Source of the DNA: Streptomyces sp. SCSIO 30461
GTDB taxonomy: Bacteria; Actinomycetota; Actinomycetes; Streptomycetales; Streptomycetaceae
Reading direction: 5' to 3'
Assembly: GCF_037023745.1 (NCBI RefSeq)
Contig: NZ_CP146101.1
Coordinates: 7,022,001-7,086,000 of the forward strand
Length of the DNA stretch: 64,000 bases
Shown here: in pieces, positions 1 through 9,019 of the stretch
Layout: every line of letters begins with the position of its first letter
Numbering within the stretch: position 1 is the stretch's first letter
The notes under the pieces: model-generated
Seen by the model: the letters and a program-made list of their open reading frames with translations, nothing else
Databases searched by the model: none
What the model was told of the DNA's origin: nothing
Translations under genes and position numbers: made by a program

Positions 1-845
1 TCGGACGCTACGAGGCTGACCACGGGGACGCGGCGTCCGCGGCACGCCGGCTGAAGGCCGAGTGGGACCGCGGGGCGCGCAACGCGTTCGTCGCGGACGC
101 GCTCGGGTGGGCGCTGCACCGGGCGGGGCGCGGGCAGGAAGGCCTGGAGTACGCGAAACGGGCGCGGGCGATCGGCATCCGCAGCGCGCTCTTCTCGTAC
201 CACCAGGGCGAGATCGAGCGCTCGCTGGGCGAGAGCGGTCCGGCCAGGCGCCACCTCGCCGAGGCACTGCGCATCAACCCGTACTTCTCGCCGCTGCTGG
301 CAGGGCGGGCGGAGACGGCACTGGCGGAGCTGGGCGAGGCGCCGATGGACAACCCGCCGGATGACATCACCGGGAGGTACGAGGGCGGGGAAGGCGAGGG
401 TGGCGAGGAAGCGGACGGGAGGGACGAGGAGCGGTACGCGCAGAGCGAGCGGCAGGAGCAGCGGGAAGGGAACGCGCCGGCCGACCGAGGTGGCGAGCAG
501 GACCGGGGCCGTGGGACATCGCAGCGGAGCCCGGCGGCCCCGGGGACTCACCCTCCCGTGACCGGCGAGTCCACGAGTCCGGCCCGTGGCCGACAGGCGA
601 CGCCTGCGGTGACCTCAAGCCCGAGCCCGCAGACCTCGGTGCCGGCCGCCGCGGCATCCGGCCCCGCCGCGCCCCCGCCACCAGCGCAGGCGCCGTCGCA
701 GCCGCTGCCGCCCTCGCGACCGGTTGCCGCACCCCGCCCCCCGGCGGCCGGGGCGGCTGAGGCAGCCGGTTCACCCCTGCCGCAACTCCCGCCCGCCCAG
801 CCGGTCCCCCGGCCCGCCCCCGCGGGTACCGACGCGCCGCGGTAG
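1..845 (+). CDS. C-terminal part of a TPR-repeat protein
   Basis: The reading frame is open from base 3 and ends at TAG 843-845; the start lies upstream of the window. The first ~110 visible residues are helical tetratricopeptide-like repeats (for example the stretches GWALHRAGRGQEGLEYAKRA and HLAEALRINPYFSPLLAGRA have the small/large spacing of TPRs). After residue ~115 the protein turns into a ~165-residue low-complexity tail, first Glu/Arg/Gly-rich and then Pro/Ala-rich, which looks disordered. TPRs normally mediate protein-protein contacts; no catalytic domain is visible. The function cannot be told from this fragment. It converges on hppD and the two share a strong hairpin terminator. 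Confidence 0.7.
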   Translation, partial: GRYEADHGDAASAARRLKAEWDRGARNAFVADALGWALHRAGRGQEGLEYAKRARAIGIRSALFSYHQGEIERSLGESGPARRHLAEALRINPYFSPLLAGRAETALAELGEAPMDNPPDDITGRYEGGEGEGGEEADGRDEERYAQSERQEQREGNAPADRGGEQDRGRGTSQRSPAAPGTHPPVTGESTSPARGRQATPAVTSSPSPQTSVPAAAASGPAAPPPPAQAPSQPLPPSRPVAAPRPPAAGAAEAAGSPLPQLPPAQPVPRPAPAGTDAPR

Positions 846-848
846 GCG

Positions 849-888
849 GGCAGGGAGGGGCGGGGATCACTCCCCGCCCCTCCCTGCC
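849..888. terminator. Bidirectional hairpin terminator between TPR gene and hppD
   Basis: A perfect 18-bp inverted repeat (849-866 with 871-888) with a 4-nt loop lies 3 bases after the TPR stop codon and 19 bases past the hppD stop codon. It is placed to end both convergent transcripts. Confidence 0.8.
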
Positions 889-907
889 GCGTCCACCGGC
901 TCGGGCC

Positions 908-2701
<1,794 letters not shown>

Positions 2702-2713
2702 TCACCCCGGACC

Positions 2714-3508
2714 TCAGCAGGTCGGGACCTTGTCCGATCCCCGGTCCAGCAGTCGCAGCGCCTCCACGGTGTCCTTGAGCGTCGTCACGGGGATCAGCCG
2801 CATGTTCTCGGGCGCCTCGGCGTGGGCGTCCATGCACTCCGCCTTGGGTACGAGGAAGACCTTCGCCCCGTCCCGGGCCGCGGCCTGGGTCTTGAGGGCC
2901 ACCCCGCCGACGGCGCCGACCTCGCCTTCGGGGGTGATCGTGCCGGTGCCCGCGATGTCGCGTCCGCCGGTCAGGTCCCCGCCCGAGCCATTGCCTTCGA
3001 TCTTGTCGATGATGCCGAGCGCGAAGAGCAGTCCGGCACTCGGGCCGCCCACATCCGCGAGGTTCAGGGTGACCTTCACCTTCGCGGGATTCTCTTCGAG
3101 GTAGCCGAGCGCCGCCTGCACCGCGCTGTTCTGGGACTTCACCATCTCGGCGGTGTTGTACTTCTCGATCTCCCGGTCGGACTGCCCGGGCGGGTAGACG
3201 GCGTCACGCGGCAGCACCGCGCGGTCACTGCGGAACCACGCATCCACCACATCGCCGAAGTCCACTTCGGCGGACGGCCCGGTCGCCATGATCGTCGTCA
3301 TGCGCAGCGCCCCCTCCGGCTGCCGGGTGGGCACGCCGGAGATGGTGATCACCTGCTTGCCGTGGTCCGATCCCAGCACATTGGTGGTCTGGCCCGGCTG
3401 CGCCAGGGCGAACGGCAACGGTGCGAGCCCGGCGACCGCGAGCAGCGCGGCGACGGGAACGGCGCAGACGGCGAGAGCCCAGGGGCGCGGGAGGCGAGAG
3501 AGGAACAC
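2714..3508 (-). CDS. Secreted/membrane-anchored Lon-domain (S16) serine protease, no PDZ
   Basis: A 264-residue protein with an N-terminal hydrophobic segment (~residues 10-35) acting as signal peptide or anchor, then a domain resembling the proteolytic domain of Lon. The Ser-Lys dyad is visible: Ser in GGPSAGLLFALG and Lys in GAVGGVALKTQAA. Unlike YlbL-type relatives there is no room for a PDZ domain, and there is no AAA+ ATPase, so it would act extracytoplasmically without ATP. Start GTG 3508 has no clear ribosome-binding site and could be leaderless or slightly further in. It lies 55 bases downstream of the IclR gene on the same strand and may be co-transcribed. Substrate unknown. Confidence 0.82.
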   Translation of the reverse strand: MFLSRLPRPWALAVCAVPVAALLAVAGLAPLPFALAQPGQTTNVLGSDHGKQVITISGVPTRQPEGALRMTTIMATGPSAEVDFGDVVDAWFRSDRAVLPRDAVYPPGQSDREIEKYNTAEMVKSQNSAVQAALGYLEENPAKVKVTLNLADVGGPSAGLLFALGIIDKIEGNGSGGDLTGGRDIAGTGTITPEGEVGAVGGVALKTQAAARDGAKVFLVPKAECMDAHAEAPENMRLIPVTTLKDTVEALRLLDRGSDKVPTC

Positions 3509-3563
3509 GGTGTCAATCTAGCGGCACCGGACGGGGCGACGAGCCCGGCCCCGGGCTCCGCGG

Positions 3564-4205
3564 TCAGCGGAGCGCTTCGGCCACCTCGCGGGCCGCCTCG
3601 ACCACCCGGGGGCCCACCCGCTCCGGTACGGCCTCGGCGAGCATGACGACACCGACGCTGCCCTCGATGCCGGTCACCCCGATCAGCGGCGCGGCGGCGC
3701 CGCTCGCGCCCGCCTCGAGTTCCCCGTGGGTGAGGGTGCACACCGGCTCGGTGAGTCCCCCCTGGCGGGCGGAGAGTATCGCCTTGCCGGCCGCGCCGCG
3801 GTCCAGAGGGTGCCGGAACCCCGCCCGGTACGCCACGTGGTAGTCCGTCCAGGTCGGTTCGACGACCGCGACGGCGAGCGCCTCCGCCCCATCGACCAGG
3901 GTCAGATGCGCGGTGGCACCTATGTCCTCGGCGAGCGAGCGCAGCGCGGGCATCGCCGCCTCCCGTACCAGCGGGTGCACCTGGCGGCCCAGGCGCAGCA
4001 CGCCGAGTCCCACCCGGGCCCGACCGCCCAGGTCGCGGCGGACGAGGGCATGCTGTTCCAGCGTGGCGAGCAACCGGTAGACGACCGTCCTGTTGACCCC
4101 GAGCCGGTTGGACAGCTCGGTGACGGTCAGGCCGTGGTCGGTGTCGGCGAGCAGCTTGAGGACGCGCAGTCCCCGGTCGAGCGTCTGGGAGGTCTCCGCG
4201 GTCAC
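3564..4205 (-). CDS. IclR family transcriptional regulator
   Basis: From GTG 4205, with a GGAGGGGG ribosome-binding site, the protein is 213 residues. The N-terminal winged helix is clear (TVTELSNRLGVNRTVVYRLL, ~residues 22-45), followed by the IclR effector domain, including HPLDRGAAGKAILSA. It is shorter than the usual ~250 residues: the effector domain looks trimmed near the C terminus, with GVTGIEGSVGVVML remaining. A much longer upstream extension is possible by frame but is Arg/Pro-rich and unlikely. The target is unknown; the Lon-domain protease immediately downstream is a candidate. Confidence 0.9.
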   Translation of the reverse strand: MTAETSQTLDRGLRVLKLLADTDHGLTVTELSNRLGVNRTVVYRLLATLEQHALVRRDLGGRARVGLGVLRLGRQVHPLVREAAMPALRSLAEDIGATAHLTLVDGAEALAVAVVEPTWTDYHVAYRAGFRHPLDRGAAGKAILSARQGGLTEPVCTLTHGELEAGASGAAAPLIGVTGIEGSVGVVMLAEAVPERVGPRVVEAAREVAEALR

Positions 4206-4699
4206 GACGCCCCCTCCTTCGTCTTCGGAGTGAGTAGCGGCAGCGCTCTCGCGGACCGTTCGGCGGGACCGGTCCCTATGGAGCAAACCGCACGCACGGA
4301 GAGGCCGCCGGGGATGGTGGCACACCGGCTGCGCTCCGCGGCGGCGCTGCCACGGGGCGTTGTCAATGCGGGGAATGTAGCGACAGGCTCCGCTGAGCGG
4401 AAGACCTCGTCCAGAATCCGGGCGGAGCCGGGGACATGCGGCGGTCGGCATCCGCTGTCCGCCGACCGGTGCGGCGCACATGGGGGCTGCTCCGGGACGT
4501 CTCGTACGCCAGGCGCACCGAGCGGGTCGCGTGGGTGCCGGACGGGGCGCGCGAGTGTTTCGGGGTTGCCCGAACCGCTTGCGCGCGCCTCGCCCGAGAG
4601 GAGGGCGGCCCGGCGGCGGCGCCGTCTGCCGGAGCGGCCGCACGAACCTCACCGCCTACAGGAGCTGCCGTACGACCGCCTCGCCGAGCGCGAGTGGGG
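4206..4699. other. 494-bp intergenic region
   Basis: This is the gap between the IclR gene and the helicase, both on the minus strand. It must hold the IclR promoter and the helicase 3' end. Frames open across it are Arg/Pro/Ala-rich and have no recognisable domain or ribosome-binding site. I see no RNA gene and no strong hairpin. Confidence 0.5.
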
Positions 4700-6490
4700 T
4701 CACCGCATGCGGGTGGCCCACTCCTGCACCTTCTTGATGCGCTCGCGAATCTGACCCGCCGTCGCCTCCGCGCTCGGCGGCCCACCACACACCCGCCGCA
4801 GCTCGGTGTGGATCACACCGTGCGGCTTTCCGCTCTGGTGCACATAAGCGGCGACCATGGTATTGAGCTGTTTGCGCAGCTCCAGCAGCTCCTTGTGCGA
4901 GACCACGGGCCGCCGCTCGGCCGGCAGTTCGAGCAGGTCGGCCTCTGCGTCCGGCTTCTTGCGGCTGTGCGCGATCTGGCGGGCCTGCCGCTTCTGGAGC
5001 AGCATCTGCACCTGGTCCGGTTCGAGCAGCCCCGGGATACCGAGATAGTCCTGCTCCTCCTCGCTTCCGGGGTGCGCCTGCATACCGAACTCGGCGCCGT
5101 TGTACATCACCCGGTCGAAGACCGCGTCGGACTCCAACGCCTCGAAGGGCAGCATGTCCTGCTCGCCGGTGTCCTCGTCCTGCTCCTTGTTGGCCTCGTC
5201 CATCTCCTTCTCGGACTCGGCGTACGGGTCCTCATCGCCGTCCTTCTTCGGCCGGTCGAGCACATGGTCGCGCTCGACCTCCATCTCGTTGGCGAAGCCG
5301 AGGAGCATGGGGATGGTCGGCAGGAACACGGAGGCGGTCTCGCCGCGCCGCCTGGATCGTACGAAACGGCCCACGGCCTGTGCGAAGAACAGCGGTGTGG
5401 AGATCGTGGTGGCGTAGACCCCGACCGCGAGACGGGGCACGTCGACGCCTTCGGACACCATCCGGACGGCGACCATCCAGCGATCGTCGTTCTCGCTGAA
5501 CTCGTCGATCCGCTTCGACGCGCCCGTGTCGTCGGACAGCACGACGGTCGCCTTGGTACCGGTGATGTCCCGGATCAGCTTGGCGTACGCCCGCGCAGAA
5601 TCCTGGTCGGACGCGATGACCAGGCCGCCCGCGTCCGGGATCGACTTCCTGACCTCGCCCAGCCGCTGGTCCGCGGCACGCAGCACGTTCGGCATCCACT
5701 CGCCGCGCGGATCGAGCGCGGTGCGCCATGCCTGCGAGACGGCGTCCTTGGTCATCGGCTCGCCGAGCCTGGCGGCGATCTCGTCGCCCGCCTTGGTACG
5801 CCAGCGCATGTTGCCGCTGTAGGAGAGGAAGATGACGGGCCGCACGACGTTGTCGGCGAGCGCGTTCCCGTATCCGTAGGTGTAGTCGGCGGCGGACCGC
5901 CGGATCCCGTCGTTGCCCTCCTCGTAGGTGACGAAAGGGATCGGGTTGGTGTCGGAACGGAAGGGCGTACCCGTGAGCGCGAGGCGGCGGGTCGCCGGCT
6001 CGAACGCCTCGAGGCAGGCCTCGCCCCAGGACTTGGAGTCCCCGGCGTGGTGGATCTCGTCGAGGATGACGAGGGTCTTGCGCTGCTCGCTGCGGTTGCG
6101 GTGCAGCATCGGGCGCACGCCGACACCCGCGTAGGTGATCGCGATGCCGTCGTACTCCTTGCTCAACGGGCCCGCGCTGTAGTCGGGATCCAGCTTGATC
6201 CCGATCCGCGCCGCCGCCGCCGCCCACTGCTTCTTGAGGTGCTCGGTCGGCGCCACGACGGTGATCTGCTGCACGACATGGTGGTGCAGCAGCCAGGACG
6301 CGAGGGTGAGCGCGAAGGTCGTCTTACCGGCGCCTGGGGTCGCGACCGCCAGGAAGTCTCGGGGCTGCTCCTGGATGTACTTGTCCATGGCGCCCTGCTG
6401 CCAGGCACGCAGCTTGCTGGCGGTGCCCCAGGGGGCGCGGCCGGGGAAGGCGGGTGAGAGGTGGTGGGAGTGCGAGGCGGTGGTAGTCAC
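4700..6490 (-). CDS. DEAD/DEAH-type superfamily 2 helicase
   Basis: A 596-residue SF2 ATPase of the restriction-enzyme-type-III/UvrB-like class common in Streptomyces. Visible motifs in order: Walker A ATPGAGKTTF (~residue 50), Walker B DEIHH (~145), motif III LTGTPFR (~175), motif V region RMVSEGVDVPRL and motif VI QAVGRFVRSRRRG (~375). The region after ~410 is an acidic linker (DEDPYAESEKEMDEANKEQ) and a helical C-terminal tail. GTG start with GGAG close upstream. Such proteins are predicted DNA or RNA translocases; a specific pathway cannot be assigned. There is no adjacent methyltransferase or nuclease, so it is not a restriction system here. Confidence 0.9.
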   Translation of the reverse strand: MTTTASHSHHLSPAFPGRAPWGTASKLRAWQQGAMDKYIQEQPRDFLAVATPGAGKTTFALTLASWLLHHHVVQQITVVAPTEHLKKQWAAAAARIGIKLDPDYSAGPLSKEYDGIAITYAGVGVRPMLHRNRSEQRKTLVILDEIHHAGDSKSWGEACLEAFEPATRRLALTGTPFRSDTNPIPFVTYEEGNDGIRRSAADYTYGYGNALADNVVRPVIFLSYSGNMRWRTKAGDEIAARLGEPMTKDAVSQAWRTALDPRGEWMPNVLRAADQRLGEVRKSIPDAGGLVIASDQDSARAYAKLIRDITGTKATVVLSDDTGASKRIDEFSENDDRWMVAVRMVSEGVDVPRLAVGVYATTISTPLFFAQAVGRFVRSRRRGETASVFLPTIPMLLGFANEMEVERDHVLDRPKKDGDEDPYAESEKEMDEANKEQDEDTGEQDMLPFEALESDAVFDRVMYNGAEFGMQAHPGSEEEQDYLGIPGLLEPDQVQMLLQKRQARQIAHSRKKPDAEADLLELPAERRPVVSHKELLELRKQLNTMVAAYVHQSGKPHGVIHTELRRVCGGPPSAEATAGQIRERIKKVQEWATRMR

Positions 6491-6623
6491 GGTCTCCGGT
6501 TCGGGCGCTCGGGTCTACGTGCGGTCGTACGACAACCGGGCCACCCTATCGGTGGCCCTGCGCCCGACCCGGCCGAACCGGGGCGCGTCCCCCGCAGGTG
6601 CGGTGAGCGTCACAGACCGCGCG

Positions 6624-6992
6624 TCAGCGCGCGAACCGCGGCAGCTGCGCCGCGATCTTGGGAACGTCGAGCATGCCCTGACACACGTCCAGGACGAACT
6701 GCTCGGCCTCGTCCACATCGAACTCCGCATCCAGCGGATGGCCGTTCATGTGCAGGAAGACCCAGGTGGCATACCAGGACAGACGCTTGTTGCCGTCGAC
6801 CAGGGCATGGTTGCGGGCAAGTGACTCCATCAGTGCGGCCGCCTTCTGCCACACGTCCGGATACGCGTCCTGACCGAACACGCTCGATTGGGGCCGGGCA
6901 AGCGCGGAGTCGAGGAGCCCGTAGTCACGCACCTCGGCGGCACCGAGCCGCTCGGCAAGGTTGAGCAACTCGGGAAGAGTGAGGTACTGCAT
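6624..6992 (-). CDS. Doc-type (death-on-curing) Fic family toxin
   Basis: A 122-residue protein, the usual size for Doc toxins. The Fic signature is HALVDGNKR at residues 62-70: the catalytic His62 is present, and Lys69 replaces the second glycine of the AMPylating consensus HxFxxGNGR. Lys at this place is typical of Doc, which phosphorylates EF-Tu rather than AMPylating targets (known for P1 Doc). The start ATG overlaps the antitoxin stop by one base (TGATG), implying translational coupling. Together they form a type II toxin-antitoxin module; chromosomal Doc pairs are widespread in Streptomyces. Confidence 0.9.
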   Translation of the reverse strand: MQYLTLPELLNLAERLGAAEVRDYGLLDSALARPQSSVFGQDAYPDVWQKAAALMESLARNHALVDGNKRLSWYATWVFLHMNGHPLDAEFDVDEAEQFVLDVCQGMLDVPKIAAQLPRFAR

Positions 6993-7189
6993 CAGGCAAG
7001 CCTCCGGTTCAGCTCCCCACTGACCTTCAGCACATGCTCTGCGGCTTCGTTGAAGAGCCGCGAGTGTTCGTTTATGGCGCGGATGACCGCGTCGTGGGCG
7101 AACGACTGCATGCTCCGGCCTTCCGCCTCGGCGCGCTCGCGCAGGGCGTTCAGCTCTTCCTCGGTGAACCTCAGGTTGAGACCAGCCAT
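6992..7189 (-). CDS. Antitoxin of the Doc module, ribbon-helix-helix type
   Basis: A 65-residue protein starting at ATG 7189. The N-terminal NLRFTEEELNALRERAEAEG pattern is a ribbon-helix-helix DNA-binding motif: a short strand and then a helix. The C-terminal half (NEAAEHVLKVSGELNRRLA) is helical and probably wraps the toxin. It is the first gene of the pair, as expected for an autorepressed operon, and an exact 16-bp palindrome sits just upstream of its start. Confidence 0.85.
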   Translation of the reverse strand: MAGLNLRFTEEELNALRERAEAEGRSMQSFAHDAVIRAINEHSRLFNEAAEHVLKVSGELNRRLA

Positions 7190-7197
7190 GCACCTAC

Positions 7198-7213
7198 GGT
7201 ACCGCGCGGTACC
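7198..7213. promoter_or_regulatory. 16-bp palindrome upstream of the toxin-antitoxin operon
   Basis: GGTACCGCGCGGTACC is perfectly self-complementary and ends 9 bases before the antitoxin ATG. Its position fits an operator for the ribbon-helix-helix antitoxin or the toxin-antitoxin complex (conditional cooperativity is known for Phd/Doc). The role is inferred. Confidence 0.6.
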
Positions 7214-7221
7214 ACACGGTG

Positions 7222-8700
7222 TCAGCCACTTTTCGGCGCCCCCAACCGCGTCGCGACCCAGACCCCCACCAGCGCCACCACCGCCATCGGCACGTACACC
7301 GCCGCGAAGGCCGGAGCGTGCGAACCCTGCGCCGCGACCGAGGCCGTCACCGTGTGGGCACCCACCGCGCCGCCGCCCAGGGCAGCGAAGGCGGCGCCAC
7401 CGGTGGCGAGCAGCAGCACATTGGACAGGCCGTCGGATATCTGGAGCGCCGCCGAGTTCGTCCCGGACTCCTCCGGCGGCGACAGCTTGAGCAGCAGCAC
7501 GCTCGTGGAGCTGATCACCAGCCCCATGCCGAAGCAGCCCCATGCCCAGGCCACGGCCACGACCACCACCGGCACGGACGGGATCAGCACCGTCGGCGCG
7601 GCGGCTATGGCCGCCGTGACCAGCACCATCCCGGCCACCGCGAGGCGCTCGCGGTACGGCTCGACACGCGGGCGTGACTGCACGAACGAGCCCAGTGCCC
7701 AGGTCGCACCGCCCACCGCGAGCGAGAGCCCGGCCAGGGTCGGGGAGAGGCCCCGCTGGGTGACCAGCATCAGCGGGACGAAGGACTCCGCGGAGATGAA
7801 GGCGCCGGCCGCGATCCCACGCAGCAACACCACGGAGGGCAGCCCACGCGCGGCGCGGTAGGTACCGCGCGGCAGCAGCCCGCGCACGGCGGGCACCAGC
7901 AGTGCCGCACCCACCGCGGCCGGGAGCAGCGACAGCCGGCGCAGGTCCTGCGCGGCGTACTGCATCAGCCCGGTGCCGAGCGAGATGGCCAGCGCCAGCC
8001 TGATCCGGCGCCCGTCGAAGCGGGCGGCGCGCACCGCCGCCCGGTCGTCGCCCGCGGCCTCGACCGGGCCCGAGGCCGTCCGCCGGATCGCGGGCAGCGC
8101 GAGCACCAGCGGCACCAGGACCAGGGTCGGTATACCGAGGAACACCCAGCGCCAGCCGAGTTGTTCGGTGACCGTGCCGGCGACGAGGGGTCCGATCACG
8201 GACGGGATCACCCAGCTCGCGGCGAAGGCGGCCAGGACGCCCGGCTGGAGGCGCTGCGGGTACGCCCGCCCGACGACGACGTACAGCGCGACGATCACCA
8301 ACCCGCCGCCGAGTCCCTGGACGGCCCGGCCTCCGATGAACAGCCACATCGTGCCCGCCGTGCCGCACAGCAGCAGCCCGGCCGCGAACGCCGAGATCCC
8401 CGCCGTGAGCGGTCCCAGCGGCCCCCGCCGGTCCGCCCACTGCCCGGCGACGACCATGCCGAACAGGCTCGTCGTGAAGACCGCCGAGAACCCGAACGCA
8501 TACAGCTCGACCCCGCGCAGCTCCCGCGCGGCGACCGGCATGGCGGTCCCGACCGCGGTCGCCTCGAAGGCGATCAGCAGCACGACCGAGACGATCCCGA
8601 CGCTGAGCGCGCGGTAGCGGCTGCCGAGAACACCGCCGCCGAGCTCCGCGTCGAGGAGCTCGGCGGCGGTACCGGCCGCACGTGGCTTGAGTGCTGTCAT
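7222..8700 (-). CDS. MFS transporter (drug/proton antiporter-like)
   Basis: A ~492-residue multispanning membrane protein with alternating hydrophobic helices from ~residue 30 to the end. MFS signatures are seen: the GQWADRRGPLGPL loop between helices 2 and 3 and the GRAVQGLGGGLVIVALYVVVG motif of the antiporter class in helix 4-5. This places it nearest to the DHA2-like efflux families. ATG 8700 is chosen; an in-frame GTG two codons upstream (8706) is equally possible, since neither has a clear ribosome-binding site. It ends 8 bases beyond the toxin-antitoxin palindrome. Substrate unknown. Confidence 0.88.
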   Translation of the reverse strand: MTALKPRAAGTAAELLDAELGGGVLGSRYRALSVGIVSVVLLIAFEATAVGTAMPVAARELRGVELYAFGFSAVFTTSLFGMVVAGQWADRRGPLGPLTAGISAFAAGLLLCGTAGTMWLFIGGRAVQGLGGGLVIVALYVVVGRAYPQRLQPGVLAAFAASWVIPSVIGPLVAGTVTEQLGWRWVFLGIPTLVLVPLVLALPAIRRTASGPVEAAGDDRAAVRAARFDGRRIRLALAISLGTGLMQYAAQDLRRLSLLPAAVGAALLVPAVRGLLPRGTYRAARGLPSVVLLRGIAAGAFISAESFVPLMLVTQRGLSPTLAGLSLAVGGATWALGSFVQSRPRVEPYRERLAVAGMVLVTAAIAAAPTVLIPSVPVVVVAVAWAWGCFGMGLVISSTSVLLLKLSPPEESGTNSAALQISDGLSNVLLLATGGAAFAALGGGAVGAHTVTASVAAQGSHAPAFAAVYVPMAVVALVGVWVATRLGAPKSG

Positions 8701-9019
8701 GAGCACAGGGTAAGAGGCGTCTTCGATATTCGCCCCTGTCGCGAGACCGGACCTGACTCGTCCATCGGCCCTACGCCCGGGGACCTATGGACAGGCACTC
8801 GGCGCCGACGACAATGCCTCGTGTGAACCACCGTGAACGGCGCGTTGCAGTCGTGTGCCACCCCGGCCCGGCGCTTGGACATGCACGTCAGGCGCTCGTC
8901 CGCAAAGCGAGTCACATCGGCGCGAATCCGATCACGGTCTCCACTGCCTGACCGCTTGACCGCTCGCCATGGAAGGGCGGCGCCCCCGAAGGGAGCCGCC
9001 CCTCTCTACGGCCCTGCTT
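8701..9019. other. 319-bp intergenic region
   Basis: Gap between the xanthine dehydrogenase operon and the MFS gene, both on the minus strand. It must contain the MFS promoter and the 3' end of the dehydrogenase transcript. Apart from the hairpin at 8975-9001, listed separately, I see no gene or RNA. Confidence 0.5.
8975..9001 (-). terminator. Possible terminator of the xanthine dehydrogenase-like operon
   Basis: GGGCGGC (8975-8981) pairs with GCCGCCC (8995-9001), and CCC/GGG inside forms a second short stem. It lies 19 bases past the stop codon of the large subunit. The stem is shorter than the other hairpins in the window. Confidence 0.45.

Noticed and set aside
4700..6490. Restriction or phage-defence system built around the SF2 helicase
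   Set aside because: No methyltransferase, nuclease, or other defence gene is adjacent; the helicase is a conserved chromosomal gene in Streptomyces as far as I recall.
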